Assembly: GCA_902567855.1 (NCBI GenBank)
Contig: CACFOQ010000003.1
Span: 1 to 64,000, forward strand
Length of the DNA: 64,000 bases
Direction: 5' to 3'
Source: an uncultured Alphaproteobacteria bacterium
GTDB taxonomy: Bacteria > Pseudomonadota > Alphaproteobacteria > HIMB59 > GCA-002718135
Shown here: one piece after another, positions 36,899-46,662 of the stretch
Layout of the letters: each line of letters opens with the position of its first letter
Numbering within the stretch: the first letter of the stretch is position 1
Translations under genes and position numbers: made by a program
Notes under the pieces: model-generated
What the model saw: only the letters and a program-made list of their open reading frames with translations
The model's database searches: none
What the model was told of the DNA's origin: nothing

Positions 36899-37730
36899 CT
36901 TTAATCAATAATGCAGCACTATAAATTTCTTTTTTTGAAATATTTGTTAACTTATGTACTATTCCAACGACTTCAGTCAAAGAAAATTTTTTCAATAACT
37001 TTTTCATTTGTTTATTTATATTATTACTTATCCTAATATTATCTCTTGATTTAACTTTTGCTGCTATTATCACAAACTCCCCCTTTAATTTCTTGGTGTC
37101 TTTAGAAATAATTTCTATAATTTTTTTTGGAGTGCCTCTATAAACAGCTTCATTTTTTTTAGTAATTTCTTTACAAACTGATACATTATAAGCATCATTT
37201 TTTGATAATAATTCTAGAAAAGACAACAATCTTGAACCAGAGATAAACATCACCCCAGTAATTGAAGCTTCTGAAATTCTTTTAATTAAATCTTTTGTTC
37301 CGCCTATATTTTTTGGAACAAAACCATAAAAAATAAAATTATGAATGGGTAATCCGGATAATTGCAGAGATGGAATTATAGAAGAAGCACCTGGAATTGT
37401 AGTAATCATTAAACTTTTATCAATATAATCTCGAACTAAGTTATATCCTGGATCTGAGATTAAGGGAGAACCTGCATCTGAAATAAGTGCTATTGAGGAA
37501 TTACGTTGATATTTCTCTATTCTCTTAATAAGCGATATTTCATTATAATCATGTAACGATAGTAATTTCTTTTTAATGCCTAAGTTGTTAAGTAGTTTAA
37601 GAGAATGATTTGGGTTTTCACATATAACAATGTCTACTGATTCTAAAATTAATTTTGCCCTTGTGCTTAAGTCCGCCAAGTTGCCTATAGGTGTAGAAAC
37701 TATATATAATCCTATTTCTAAACTATTCAT
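36891..37730 (-). CDS. rsmI: 16S rRNA 2'-O-methyltransferase RsmI
   Basis: RsmI methylates the ribose of C1402 in 16S rRNA. LYIVSTPIGNLADLSTRAKLIL, VDIVICENPNHSLKLLN, SDAGSPLISDPGYNLVRD and IPGASSIIPSLQLSGLP are the tetrapyrrole-methylase-fold signatures of the YraL family. Two starts are possible: ATG 37730 (280 aa, but GGAG abuts it) and ATG 37754; the track start 37814 is too long. It is divergent from the LppC gene, with overlapping 5' regions. Confidence 0.94.
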   Translation of the reverse strand: MNSLEIGLYIVSTPIGNLADLSTRAKLILESVDIVICENPNHSLKLLNNLGIKKKLLSLHDYNEISLIKRIEKYQRNSSIALISDAGSPLISDPGYNLVRDYIDKSLMITTIPGASSIIPSLQLSGLPIHNFIFYGFVPKNIGGTKDLIKRISEASITGVMFISGSRLLSFLELLSKNDAYNVSVCKEITKKNEAVYRGTPKKIIEIISKDTKKLKGEFVIIAAKVKSRDNIRISNNINKQMKKLLKKFSLTEVVGIVHKLTNISKKEIYSAALLIKDD

Positions 37731-38982
37731 CTCCTTTATATTTATATTTATCATTTCTTGTGCGCCAGTAAATAATTCAACAAATTCATCTTTGATAAAA
37801 AAATATCCAAACAAAGTTGAAGAAAAAAAGGAAAAAAAACCACTAACTAAAAAAAATATTACCGAAGAAAGGCCTATAAAAACTTCTCAAAATATAATTT
37901 TTAATGAAATGGAAATTCTTCTACCAGAATTTTTGGATGAAATTATTTCGAAAAATTTGATAAATTCTTTTGAACTATCAATTTATAAAAAAGAAATAAA
38001 CAATATTCAATTAAATATAAATAAGTACTATAATCTTGATGAGCTAGAAAAAATATTAGAAAAAAAAGCTACTTCGGGAAAAATATTTATAGGAACTTTT
38101 GATTCTGATTCTACAAAGCTCATAAAAAAATATTGCAACAAAGGCATAATACTTTTTTCATTTACAGTTGACGAAAGTTTGTCTGGAGATTGTATATTTT
38201 TAATAAATTTCTTTCCAAAAGATGATCTTGAAACAATCTTTAATTATTTTCCTAATGGCTCAAAGATAGCGTTATTGTATCCTGAAAATTTTTATGGATT
38301 TCATATCAATGAAATTATTGATGATGTGGTTTCTAAAAGTAAATCAATTATAGTCGCCAGAGCTTCTTACAATGAAGATCTTTCAAATGCGAGAAAGGCT
38401 ATAAAGCAATTAGGTAAATACGAGTTAAGAAAAAAAGAACTAGAAAGACAAAAAAATATTTTAAAAAATAAAAATGATGAAATTTCAAAAAAAGCTCTTA
38501 AAAAAATAGAAAAATTTGAAACTGCAGGCAATGTTGATTTTACACATTTAATTTTACCTGATTATAGTATTCGGCTTTTAGAGATTGCTCCATTACTTCC
38601 TTTTTATGATATAGATCCACAAAAAGTACAATTTGTTGGAACTGGCGTTTGGGATGATAAAGCATTTTTTACAGAACCGGCTCTACAAGGTGCAATATTT
38701 AGTGGAATAGAAGAAATGCATAGAGACGAATTTTTCTCTGACTACACCTATGTTTACAAGGAAAGACCCCTAAGAACCGCGACTATACCCTATGATTTAG
38801 TTGGAGTTTTGTCATATTTAGTAAATGAAAATTTTAGCATTCAAGAAACTTCAAATCTTTTAAATAGTGGAAAAATCAAATTTGATGGAATTGATGGAAA
38901 ATTTTATTTTTTAAATAATGTTATTTCTAGAGAGCTAAACATTTTAAAAATTCAAAATGGATATGTTAAAAAATTAAATTGA
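37681..38982 (+). CDS. LppC/LpoA-like penicillin-binding-protein activator
   Basis: This is a lipoprotein with a periplasmic-binding-protein-like domain. A signal FISFIFIFIISCAP gives a lipobox Cys, then a charged stretch (SLIKKYPNKVEEKKEKK), then the LppC fold (STKLIKKYCNKGIILFSFTVDESL..., FPNGSKIALLYPENFYGFHIN, VQFVGTGVWDDKAFFTEPALQGAIFSG). LpoA homologues stimulate peptidoglycan synthases; the rsmI-divergent position is the same as in E. coli. The start is uncertain: no ATG lies just upstream of the signal; TTG 37681 is my choice, ATG 37630 the alternative. Confidence 0.82.
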   Translation: MPIGVETIYNPISKLFISFIFIFIISCAPVNNSTNSSLIKKYPNKVEEKKEKKPLTKKNITEERPIKTSQNIIFNEMEILLPEFLDEIISKNLINSFELSIYKKEINNIQLNINKYYNLDELEKILEKKATSGKIFIGTFDSDSTKLIKKYCNKGIILFSFTVDESLSGDCIFLINFFPKDDLETIFNYFPNGSKIALLYPENFYGFHINEIIDDVVSKSKSIIVARASYNEDLSNARKAIKQLGKYELRKKELERQKNILKNKNDEISKKALKKIEKFETAGNVDFTHLILPDYSIRLLEIAPLLPFYDIDPQKVQFVGTGVWDDKAFFTEPALQGAIFSGIEEMHRDEFFSDYTYVYKERPLRTATIPYDLVGVLSYLVNENFSIQETSNLLNSGKIKFDGIDGKFYFLNNVISRELNILKIQNGYVKKLN

Positions 38983-39561
38983 ATTTGTTAAATATTTTGA
39001 TAATTTTTTTATTGCAACCGCTCTATGGCTTAATAAATTTTTTTGTCTAAGGCTCATTTCACTAAAAGTAAGACTCATACCGTTTGGGACAAAAATCGGA
39101 TCATATCCAAAGCCATTTTTTCCTTTAATTTTTAGAGATATTTTTCCATAAACCCTTCCCGTAAAAAATAATTGTTTATTTATATTTAATGTTAGGCATA
39201 TAGAAGTTTCAAAAAAAGCTTCGTATTTATTTTTATTTTTTACCACATCAATAATTTTATTTAAAACTGAATTTATTTTATTATCTGATTCAAGATATTT
39301 TTTTGAATTAATGCCAGGCCCACCATTTAATGCATCAATACAAATTCCAGAGTCATCAGCAAAACATATTTTATTAAATTTTTTAAAACCATAAATAGAT
39401 TTTATTTTTGCATTATCTTTAAATGTTTTGCCGTTCTCTATAGGTGAAACTGTATTTTTATAATCATTAAGGCTCAGTAGTTTATAATTAAACTTTATAA
39501 AGAGATTAGAAATTTCTTGGATTTTATTTTTATTATTAGAAAAAAAAATAATTTCTTTCAC
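38974..39561 (-). CDS. rdgB: RdgB/HAM1-type dITP/XTP pyrophosphatase
   Basis: RdgB cleanses the nucleotide pool of ITP, dITP and XTP. The N-terminal FFSNNKNKIQEISNLF, FADDSGICIDALNGGPGINSKKY and GFGYDPIFVPNG segments are conserved family motifs. The length of 195 aa is normal. It follows rph by four bases on the same strand, a frequent alphaproteobacterial pair opposite hrcA-grpE, and overlaps the LppC gene end by nine bases. Confidence 0.94.
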   Translation of the reverse strand: MKEIIFFSNNKNKIQEISNLFIKFNYKLLSLNDYKNTVSPIENGKTFKDNAKIKSIYGFKKFNKICFADDSGICIDALNGGPGINSKKYLESDNKINSVLNKIIDVVKNKNKYEAFFETSICLTLNINKQLFFTGRVYGKISLKIKGKNGFGYDPIFVPNGMSLTFSEMSLRQKNLLSHRAVAIKKLSKYLTNSI

Positions 39562-39565
39562 TATA

Positions 39566-40279
39566 TTATACTGACAAACATTTTTTTTGTTTCTCTATTA
39601 TTTCAGAGACTCCTTCAGATGCAAGGTCAAAAAGTAAATTATATTGTTCTCTACTAAAAAAGTATTCCTCGCCTGTTGTTTGAATTTCAGCGATTTTTCC
39701 ACTTTCACAAATAACAAAATTTCCATCTACTTGTGCTTTAGAATCTTCTTCATAGTCTAGATCTAAATTAGGTTTATCATCAATAATTCCAACTGAAACT
39801 CCAGCTATAAATTCTTTAATAATGGTTTTTTCAATATTGAAATTTTTTTTAACTAAATCTACTGCTTGATAAAGAGCTACAAATCCACCACTAATAGATG
39901 CAGTTCTTGTTCCTCCATCAGCTTGTATAACATCACAATCTATTTTTATTTGTCTTTCTCCTAAGTTTTTTAAATTTATTATTGATCTTAGGCTTCGTCC
40001 AATTAATCTCTGAATTTCCTGGGTTCGTCCTGCTTGCTTACCTTTTGCTGCCTCTCTATCAATTCTTGAATTTGTTGATCTTGGCAGCATACCATATTCA
40101 GCTGTTACCCAACCTTTTCCTGAGTTTTTTAACCAATGAGGAGTTTTTTCATCAACTGAAGCAGTGCACAAAACATGAGTATTGCCAAATTTTACCAAAC
40201 ATGAGCCCTCTGCATGGATGTTTACACCAGTTTCAAAGGAAATTTCTCTCATTTCTTTAAAGGTTCTTTTTGCTCTCAT
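39566..40279 (-). CDS. rph: RNase PH
   Basis: RNase PH trims tRNA 3' ends phosphorolytically. The 237-aa sequence has AEGSCLVKFGNTHVLCTASV, GWVTAEYGMLPRST, the RAQEIQRLIGRSLR-type segment (TQEIQRLIGRSLRSI), IDCDVIQADGGTRTASISGG and GEEYFFSREQYNLL, all expected. It is divergent from hrcA, with 51 bases between starts; the track's long hrcA ORF overlapping it is an artefact. Confidence 0.96.
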   Translation of the reverse strand: MRAKRTFKEMREISFETGVNIHAEGSCLVKFGNTHVLCTASVDEKTPHWLKNSGKGWVTAEYGMLPRSTNSRIDREAAKGKQAGRTQEIQRLIGRSLRSIINLKNLGERQIKIDCDVIQADGGTRTASISGGFVALYQAVDLVKKNFNIEKTIIKEFIAGVSVGIIDDKPNLDLDYEEDSKAQVDGNFVICESGKIAEIQTTGEEYFFSREQYNLLFDLASEGVSEIIEKQKKCLSV

Positions 40280-40330
40280 TTTATTATTTTAATTTTTTTT
40301 TTGTATTTTTTTATTATAGAGTTATTTTCT

Positions 40331-41377
40331 ATGTCAGAAAACCTTTATGTAAAATTAAATGACAGATCAAAACAAATTTTTAAAACTGTTGTTGAGACTT
40401 ACTTGGAAACAGGCTCCCCTTCTGGATCAGAAAAAATATTAAAAAAAGGATCAATAGATATTTCTTCAGCATCTATTAGATCAATTTTAGCTGATTTACA
40501 GAAAGAAGGTCTTTTGTATGCCCCTCATACTTCTTCTGGAAGGCTGCCAACTGACAAAGGTATGAGATTATTTGTAGATGGTTTATTAGAGTTTGGAAGG
40601 CTTACAAAAAATGAACAAGCAAACATAAAACAAAAATGCTTATCAAAAGGAAATTCTTTTCAAGAAGTTCTAAGCGAAGCTTCAAAATTGATATCTGGCC
40701 TATCCAGTCATGCCGGTATAGTTTTAGCACCAAAATACCAAAATAATATAAAGCACATTGAATTTATAAGACTAAATTCAAGTCAGGTTATGTCAATTAT
40801 AGCAAGCACTAATGGGCAAATTGAAAATAGAATAATTGAAGATGAAGGAAAGTTTAACGAAAGTATTTTGAGAGAAATATCAAATTTTTTAAATTTTAAA
40901 TATAAAAATCAACCTATGGAAGAAATACAAAAAAATATTCAACAAGATATTAATTATTCAAAAGGAAGGCTGGAAATACTATCAAAAAATTTAGTTAAAA
41001 AAGGAATTTTAGAACTAACTCCTGATTTAAAAAATCCATATATATTTTTTCATGGCCAATCATCCCTCTTAAATGATGAAATAGTTTCTAAAGATTTAGA
41101 TCAAATTAGAAAGTTGTTTGATGATATTGAAAATAAAACAAGTTTTTTAGATATACTAGAAAATACCAATTCTGCTAAAGGAGTACAAATATTTATTGGG
41201 TCACAAAATTTTTTATTTAAACACTCTGGTCTTTCTATGGTAATGGCCCCATATAAAGATAAAGAACAAAAAATTATAGGAGCTATCGGAGTTGTTGGTC
41301 CAACAAGGTTAAATTATGCTAAAATAGTACCTTTGGTTGACTATACATCAAAAATTGTTGGAAAGGTTTTAAGTTAA
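40331..41377 (+). CDS. hrcA: Heat-inducible transcription repressor HrcA
   Basis: HrcA represses class I heat-shock genes by binding CIRCE. The N-terminal winged helix (RSKQIFKTVVETYLETGSPSGSEKIL...SSASIRSILADLQKEGLLYAPHTSSGRLPTDKG) and the C-terminal GPTRLNYAKIVPLVDY are characteristic. ATG 40331 gives 348 aa, standard; the longer track start overlaps rph. No CIRCE inverted repeat was found in front of hrcA or dnaK, so its operator is probably at groESL elsewhere. Confidence 0.95.
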   Translation: MSENLYVKLNDRSKQIFKTVVETYLETGSPSGSEKILKKGSIDISSASIRSILADLQKEGLLYAPHTSSGRLPTDKGMRLFVDGLLEFGRLTKNEQANIKQKCLSKGNSFQEVLSEASKLISGLSSHAGIVLAPKYQNNIKHIEFIRLNSSQVMSIIASTNGQIENRIIEDEGKFNESILREISNFLNFKYKNQPMEEIQKNIQQDINYSKGRLEILSKNLVKKGILELTPDLKNPYIFFHGQSSLLNDEIVSKDLDQIRKLFDDIENKTSFLDILENTNSAKGVQIFIGSQNFLFKHSGLSMVMAPYKDKEQKIIGAIGVVGPTRLNYAKIVPLVDYTSKIVGKVLS

Positions 41378-42024
41378 TGCAAGATAAAAAAGAAAACAAA
41401 AATTCAACTCTAGAAGATGAAGCAGATTTTTTAGATTCAACAAAAGATAATCAAAAAGAACAAAAAGACAATACATTAGAAGAAAAAGAAATTGCATCAG
41501 AAAATCAGAGCCTAGAGAATAATGATAATGATGAAATTGAAAAGTTAAGTGAAGAATTAGAAAAGTTGAAGGAAGAAAAATTAAGACTACTTGCTGAGAT
41601 GGACAATCTTAGGAAAAGATCAGAAAAAGAAAAATTAGACTCTATAAGATATGGTAGCATTAATCTTGCTAGAGATATTTTATCACCTGGAGATAATTTA
41701 ACACGTGCTCTAGAAGCAATCCCAGAAGATGAAAAAACCTCAGAAAAATTTAAAAATTTAATTGATGGGTTAAATATGGTTCAAAAAGAATTTTCCACGA
41801 TTTTAAGCAAGCATGGTGTAAACAAAATAGAGGCAATTAATACTAAATTTGATCACAACCTTCATCAAGCTATGGTTGAGCTAGAGGATGATACAGTGGA
41901 TGAAGGAACTGTTGTTCAAGAGATGCAATCTGGATATACCATGCACGATAGGTTATTACGTCCATCGATGGTCGCAGTATCAAAAAAACCTGCAAAAAAA
42001 GATAATAGTAAAAAAAATGACTAA
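41377..42024 (+). CDS. grpE: Nucleotide exchange factor GrpE
   Basis: GrpE exchanges ADP on DnaK. A charged N-terminal region (~1-60) precedes the long coiled coil (EIEKLSEELEKLKEEKLRLLAEMDNLRKRSEKEK) and the beta domain ending VQEMQSGYTMHDRLLRPSMVAVSK. The length of 215 aa is normal. Its ATG overlaps the hrcA stop by one base, so the two are coupled; dnaK follows after a 117-base gap with its own promoter. Confidence 0.96.
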   Translation: MQDKKENKNSTLEDEADFLDSTKDNQKEQKDNTLEEKEIASENQSLENNDNDEIEKLSEELEKLKEEKLRLLAEMDNLRKRSEKEKLDSIRYGSINLARDILSPGDNLTRALEAIPEDEKTSEKFKNLIDGLNMVQKEFSTILSKHGVNKIEAINTKFDHNLHQAMVELEDDTVDEGTVVQEMQSGYTMHDRLLRPSMVAVSKKPAKKDNSKKND

Positions 42025-42049
42025 TTTTTAATGTTTTTTTAGTCTTATC

Positions 42050-42079
42050 CTTGTAATTTTAATCTTATTTCCCATATTT
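42050..42079 (+). promoter_or_regulatory. Sigma-32 (RpoH)-type promoter before dnaK
   Basis: CTTGTAA (42050-42056) is followed after 14 bases by CCCATATTT (42071-42079). This matches the RpoH consensus (CTTGAAA, 11-15 bases, CCCATnT) at nearly every informative position and lies ~60 bases upstream of the dnaK start. It is consistent with heat induction of dnaK-dnaJ by RpoH in proteobacteria. Confidence 0.78.
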
Positions 42080-42141
42080 CAACTAGAATATTGAAAAATT
42101 CAAAAAATATTAATTAATTCAAAAAGGACAAAAGAAATTAT

Positions 42142-44067
42142 ATGGCAAAAGTTATCGGTATAGATTTGGGCACTACAAACTCTTGTGTAGCTGTTATGGA
42201 AGGTAAAGAGGGAAAAGTAATAGAAAATTCAGAAGGTACAAGAACCACTCCTTCTATGGTTGCATTTACTGAATCCAAAGAAAAACTAGTGGGACAATCT
42301 GCAAAACGTCAAGCTGTCACTAATGCTGAAAATACTTTATTTGCTATTAAGAGATTAATTGGAAGAAGCTTTACTGATGAAATAGTTACAAAAGATAGTG
42401 GCTTAGTTCCCTATAAGATCATAAAGGGAGATAATGGAGATGCTTGGGTAGAAGCTCGTGGTGAAAAATACAGCCCAAGTCAAATAAGTGCTTTTGTTTT
42501 ACAAAAAATGAAAGAGACTGCTGAAAGTCATCTAGGAGAAACTGTTACGCAAGCAGTAATAACTGTTCCGGCTTATTTTAATGACTCTCAGCGTCAAGCT
42601 ACTAAAGACGCAGGGAAGATTGCCGGATTAGAAGTTTTAAGAATAATTAATGAGCCAACAGCTGCTGCTCTTGCTTATGGTTTAGATAAAAAAAAGACTG
42701 GCACAGTTGCTGTATATGATCTTGGTGGTGGAACATTTGATATTTCTATTTTAGAAATTGGAGATGGAGTATTTGAAGTTAAATCAACTAATGGAGACAC
42801 ACACTTAGGTGGGGAAGATTTCGATTTAGAAATTATTAATTATTTAGCTGATGAATTTAAAAAAGATAACGGCATTGATTTAAGACAAGATAAACTAGCC
42901 TTGCAAAGATTAAAAGAAGGTGCGGAAAAAGCTAAAATTGAATTATCAAGTAGTACAGAAACCGAAGTTAATTTACCTTTCATAACTGCTGATCAAAGTG
43001 GACCTAAGCATTTAACAATAAAACTATCTAGAGCAAAGCTAGAAGCTATTATAGGAGAACTTTTGACTAAAAGTTTGAAACCATGCGAGATGGCACTTAA
43101 AGATGCGGGCCTTAAAGCTTCAGACATTGATGATGTAATTTTAGTTGGTGGTATGACTAGAATGCCTAAGGTAATGGAATTAGTAAAAAATTTTTTTGGT
43201 AAAGAGCCTAACAAGGGGGTAAATCCAGATGAAGTGGTTGCAACAGGTGCAGCTATTCAAGGAGGTGTTTTACAAGGTGATGTAAAAGATGTTCTTCTTT
43301 TAGATGTCACACCTTTGTCTTTGGGAATTGAAACTTTGGGCGGTGTTTTTACTCGTTTAATTGACAAAAATACAACTATACCAACTAAGAAAAGCCAAGT
43401 ATTTTCTACTGCTGAAGATAACCAAAGCGCTGTTACAATTCGTGTATTTCAGGGCGAAAGAGAAATGGCCGCTGATAATAAGCTTTTAGGTCAATTTGAT
43501 TTAGTGGGAATACCCCCTGCTGCTCGTGGAATGCCACAAATAGAAGTCACATTCGATATAGATGCAAACGGAATAGTTAATGTATCAGCCAAAGATAAAG
43601 CTACAGGAAAAGAACAACAAATTCGCATTCAAGCTTCAGGAGGTTTAAGCGATGAAGATATTGAGCGAATGGTTAAGGAAGCTGAAGAAAACGCTGAATC
43701 CGATAAAAAGAAAAGAGAATTAGTTGATACAAGGAATCAAGCAGATAGTCTTGTCAATGAAACTGAAAAAAATATTAAAGAACACGGTGACAAAGTTTCT
43801 GAAGAAGACAAGAAAAAAATTGAAAGTGATATTGAAGAATTAAAAAAAGTCAAAGACGGAGAAGATCTAGAGGTTATTAAATCTAAAACAGAACAATTAG
43901 TTCAATCTTCTCTTAAACTCGGCGAAGCTATTTATAAACAAAACCCTCAAGGTGGAGCACCACAACCTGATCCTTCCGGAGATGAACCTTCTTCAGATAA
44001 AAAAAATGATGAAAAAGTTGTTGATGCAGAGTTTGAGGAAGTGGATGAAAATAAAAAAGATAAGTAA
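42142..44067 (+). CDS. dnaK: Hsp70 chaperone DnaK
   Basis: DnaK binds exposed hydrophobic segments in ATP-controlled cycles. The sequence opens [20 protein letters not shown] (ATP phosphate loop), has [36 protein letters not shown] and [12 protein letters not shown], and then the substrate domain ([23 protein letters not shown]). The C-terminal tail ends with an acidic [16 protein letters not shown]. Length 641 aa. A Shine-Dalgarno (AAAGGA) precedes the ATG, and dnaJ follows by 23 bases. Confidence 0.99.
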   Translation: MAKVIGIDLGTTNSCVAVMEGKEGKVIENSEGTRTTPSMVAFTESKEKLVGQSAKRQAVTNAENTLFAIKRLIGRSFTDEIVTKDSGLVPYKIIKGDNGDAWVEARGEKYSPSQISAFVLQKMKETAESHLGETVTQAVITVPAYFNDSQRQATKDAGKIAGLEVLRIINEPTAAALAYGLDKKKTGTVAVYDLGGGTFDISILEIGDGVFEVKSTNGDTHLGGEDFDLEIINYLADEFKKDNGIDLRQDKLALQRLKEGAEKAKIELSSSTETEVNLPFITADQSGPKHLTIKLSRAKLEAIIGELLTKSLKPCEMALKDAGLKASDIDDVILVGGMTRMPKVMELVKNFFGKEPNKGVNPDEVVATGAAIQGGVLQGDVKDVLLLDVTPLSLGIETLGGVFTRLIDKNTTIPTKKSQVFSTAEDNQSAVTIRVFQGEREMAADNKLLGQFDLVGIPPAARGMPQIEVTFDIDANGIVNVSAKDKATGKEQQIRIQASGGLSDEDIERMVKEAEENAESDKKKRELVDTRNQADSLVNETEKNIKEHGDKVSEEDKKKIESDIEELKKVKDGEDLEVIKSKTEQLVQSSLKLGEAIYKQNPQGGAPQPDPSGDEPSSDKKNDEKVVDAEFEEVDENKKDK

Positions 44068-44090
44068 ACTTATAAATATATAAGGGCTAA

Positions 44091-45221
44091 ATGGCTGATA
44101 GAGATTTTTATGAAATTCTTGGTCTTTCCAAGAATGCTAGTGATAGTGAAATTAAAAAATCTTACAGAAAACTTGCTATGAAATATCATCCTGACAGAAA
44201 TCAGGGAAATAAAGAAGCTGAAAAAAAATTTAAAGAAGCAAGTGCGGCTTATGAAATTTTAAAAGATCCAGAAAAAAGATCTGCTTATGATCAGTTTGGC
44301 CACGATGCATTTAGACAAGGTGGACAAGGTGGAGCACAAGGATTTGGAGATTTTGCTGGAGGTTTTTCAGATATTTTTGAAGAATTTTTTGGAGGAGGTT
44401 TTGGACAAAGTTCAAGACAAAGAGGGCCTGCCAGAGGAAGTGATTTGCGTTATAATATGACCGTTTCATTACAAGAAGCATATAATGGAAAAAAAACGGA
44501 AATAAGAATTCCAGGATACACAAGTTGTAATGCTTGTAATTCAACAGGAAGTACAGACAAGTCTGGTCCAAGTACATGCTCTACATGTGATGGGCATGGT
44601 AAAGTTAGATCAACGTCAGGTTTTTTTTCAATAGAAAGACCATGTCCAACATGTGGTGGTGAGGGTTACTCTATAAAAAATCCATGTTTAAAATGTAATG
44701 GATCAGGTCAAGTAAAAAAACAAAAAACCATCTCTGTTTCTATTCCAGCAGGCGTTGATACTGGCACAAGAATAAGAATTTCTGGTGAAGGAGAGCCTGG
44801 CCAAAAAGGGGCTGGCAATGGTGACTTGTACATTTTTGTACAAGTTCAAAAAGATAATCTTTTTGAAAGAGAGGAAGAAAACATATTTTGTCAAATACCC
44901 ATTTCTATTACTACAGCTATACTTGGAGGAGAAATAGAAGTTCCTACAATTGATGGAAAAAAAGCAAGATTGACTATTCCTTCAGGCACTCAATCTGAAA
45001 CACAGTTCAGATTAAGAGGTAAGGGCATGAGTATATTAAGACAAAGCAGAAGAGGAGATATGTACGTAGAAACAAATGTAGAAATTCCAGTAAATCTTAA
45101 CTCAAAACAAAAATCGATATTGAAAGAATTTGAAAATGAGGGAGGTACCTCCAAATCACACAACCCCAAATCTCAAAGTTTTTTTAAAAAAATTAAGGAA
45201 GTTTGGGAAGATTTAACTTAA
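44091..45221 (+). CDS. dnaJ: Hsp40 co-chaperone DnaJ
   Basis: DnaJ delivers clients to DnaK and stimulates its ATPase. It has the J domain with HPD (MKYHPDRNQG, ~30-38), the Gly/Phe region (GGQGGAQGFGDFAGG), four CxxCxGxG zinc repeats (CNACNSTG, CSTCDGHG, CPTCGGEG, CLKCNGSG) and the C-terminal binding domains. The length of 376 aa is normal. It is in an operon with dnaK. Confidence 0.99.
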   Translation: MADRDFYEILGLSKNASDSEIKKSYRKLAMKYHPDRNQGNKEAEKKFKEASAAYEILKDPEKRSAYDQFGHDAFRQGGQGGAQGFGDFAGGFSDIFEEFFGGGFGQSSRQRGPARGSDLRYNMTVSLQEAYNGKKTEIRIPGYTSCNACNSTGSTDKSGPSTCSTCDGHGKVRSTSGFFSIERPCPTCGGEGYSIKNPCLKCNGSGQVKKQKTISVSIPAGVDTGTRIRISGEGEPGQKGAGNGDLYIFVQVQKDNLFEREEENIFCQIPISITTAILGGEIEVPTIDGKKARLTIPSGTQSETQFRLRGKGMSILRQSRRGDMYVETNVEIPVNLNSKQKSILKEFENEGGTSKSHNPKSQSFFKKIKEVWEDLT

Positions 45222-45262
45222 TCCCTTTTCAATTCTAGCTCATCAAAGTATAAGAAGTTTTA

Positions 45263-46072
45263 ATGACAAAAATAAAAATAGCAGTAGCAGGATGCCTTGG
45301 CCGAATGGGACAAGAACTATCAAAAAAAATAATTGCTAACAATAAGTTAGAATTTGTTGGTGGTTTTGAGCACAAAAAACATAAAAATATAAATAAAGAA
45401 TTTAATAAAGTCTCTGAGATTCAATCTTCAAACTTAATTCACTCAAATCCAACTCCTTCTATTAAACTTGCAAATGTTTTAATTGATTTTACAACACCTC
45501 AATCTACGTTGGAGAATATAAAAATTGCTTCTTTAAATAAAACTGCTGTAGTAATAGGTACAACTGGCATCTCTGGTGCTCAGAAAAATAAAATTAAAAT
45601 TTTTTCAAAAAAAATACCTATACTTATGTCTTCAAATATGAGTCTTGGAGTTAATTTACTTTTTAATCTTGTTAAACAAACCTCTTCAGCATTAAAAGAA
45701 ACTGATTATGACATTGAGATAGCTGAAACACATCATAAGCATAAAAAAGATGCTCCTTCAGGAACAGCCCTGTCTCTTGGAGATTATGCAGCTCTAGGTA
45801 GAAAAACTTCATTAAATAAATCAAAAATTTTAGACCGCACTAAAAAATTAAGCTTAAGAAAAAAAGGTGATATTGGTTTTTCTGTAACTAGAGGTGGAGA
45901 GATTGCCGGAGAGCATACTGTTAGTTTTATTGGTGAAAATGACAGAATTGACTTAGTTCATAAAGCAAACAACAGATCAATCTTTGTAAAAGGCGCTCTT
46001 GATGCCGCTATATTTCTTAGTAAAAAGAAATCAGGATTTTATACAATGAATGATTTATTATTTAATAAATAA
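45263..46072 (+). CDS. dapB: 4-hydroxy-tetrahydrodipicolinate reductase
   Basis: DapB reduces hydroxy-tetrahydrodipicolinate in the lysine/meso-diaminopimelate pathway. The NAD(P) fold opens with IAVAGCLGRMGQELSK, VVIGTTGISG and the catalytic signature AETHHKHKKDAPSGTALSLGD. The length of 269 aa is standard. It follows dnaJ by ~40 bases, a common alphaproteobacterial arrangement, and ends convergently with the small lipoprotein gene. Confidence 0.96.
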   Translation: MTKIKIAVAGCLGRMGQELSKKIIANNKLEFVGGFEHKKHKNINKEFNKVSEIQSSNLIHSNPTPSIKLANVLIDFTTPQSTLENIKIASLNKTAVVIGTTGISGAQKNKIKIFSKKIPILMSSNMSLGVNLLFNLVKQTSSALKETDYDIEIAETHHKHKKDAPSGTALSLGDYAALGRKTSLNKSKILDRTKKLSLRKKGDIGFSVTRGGEIAGEHTVSFIGENDRIDLVHKANNRSIFVKGALDAAIFLSKKKSGFYTMNDLLFNK

Positions 46073-46090
46073 TATTCTTTAAAATTTTTA

Positions 46091-46624
46091 TTAACTCAAA
46101 TCAAATTTTTTATAACAATTTTCAATATTTACTTTTTCTTTAATTAAGTTGCCTTTTTCATCTCGCATTTCAAAGTAGTTAACTTGTGGCATAGGTATAG
46201 TAGAATTGAAAAACAAAAAAAGCCTACATGTATCACTATCAAAACGCATAGTTTGTGTATTACCATCTAGCCTAAATAAATTAGGGTCACCTAGGCGCAT
46301 ATAAATTTCATTTATAGTTTTGCCAACAAAGTTTATTTTAATTACCTCTTTTTGTTTTTTAACAACTTTTTTCTGACGTGTTTTTTCCACTTCTACAATT
46401 TCTTTTTCCTTTTTTACAGCACTAACTTTTTCCTCAAGACTAATATTTTCATTTATTGATTCTTCTTCTTTTTCTTCAATTTCTTCTTCTTTTTCATTTT
46501 TTCCAGCGATTTTTTTAACAGATGTTTCAATGCTACTTGAGACTTTGGATACCCCCTTAGCCACCTCAATTGTAGCGCAACCGTTTAAAATTAAAATAAA
46601 TGTAAAAAAGAAAAATATACGCAT
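46091..46624 (-). CDS. Putative OmlA/SmpA-like lipoprotein
   Basis: A lipobox FTFILILNGCAT (Cys ~16) marks a lipoprotein. The middle (about 45-95) is a highly charged Glu/Lys stretch that may form a coiled coil. The C-terminal segment FVGKTINEIYMRLGDPNLFRLDGNTQTMRFDSDTCRLFLFF matches the short SmpA/OmlA-like pattern seen in many alphaproteobacterial hypothetical lipoproteins. No function is known. It is divergent from upp. Confidence 0.65.
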   Translation of the reverse strand: MRIFFFFTFILILNGCATIEVAKGVSKVSSSIETSVKKIAGKNEKEEEIEEKEEESINENISLEEKVSAVKKEKEIVEVEKTRQKKVVKKQKEVIKINFVGKTINEIYMRLGDPNLFRLDGNTQTMRFDSDTCRLFLFFNSTIPMPQVNYFEMRDEKGNLIKEKVNIENCYKKFDLS

Positions 46625-46662
46625 TGCTCTATAGTTAAATTAATTATAATAAAAAACACATA

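Noticed and set aside
36543-36911. ORF opposite the BON lipoprotein
   Set aside because: Antisense shadow of a gene with clear signal peptide and BON domains.
40214-40330. N-terminal extension of hrcA
   Set aside because: The extra 39 residues read the rph start and spacer antisense and are not HrcA-like; ATG 40331 gives the normal protein.
40280-42141. CIRCE operator near hrcA, grpE or dnaK
   Set aside because: Looked for TTAGCACTC-N9-GAGTGCTAA in the two gaps and found nothing close.
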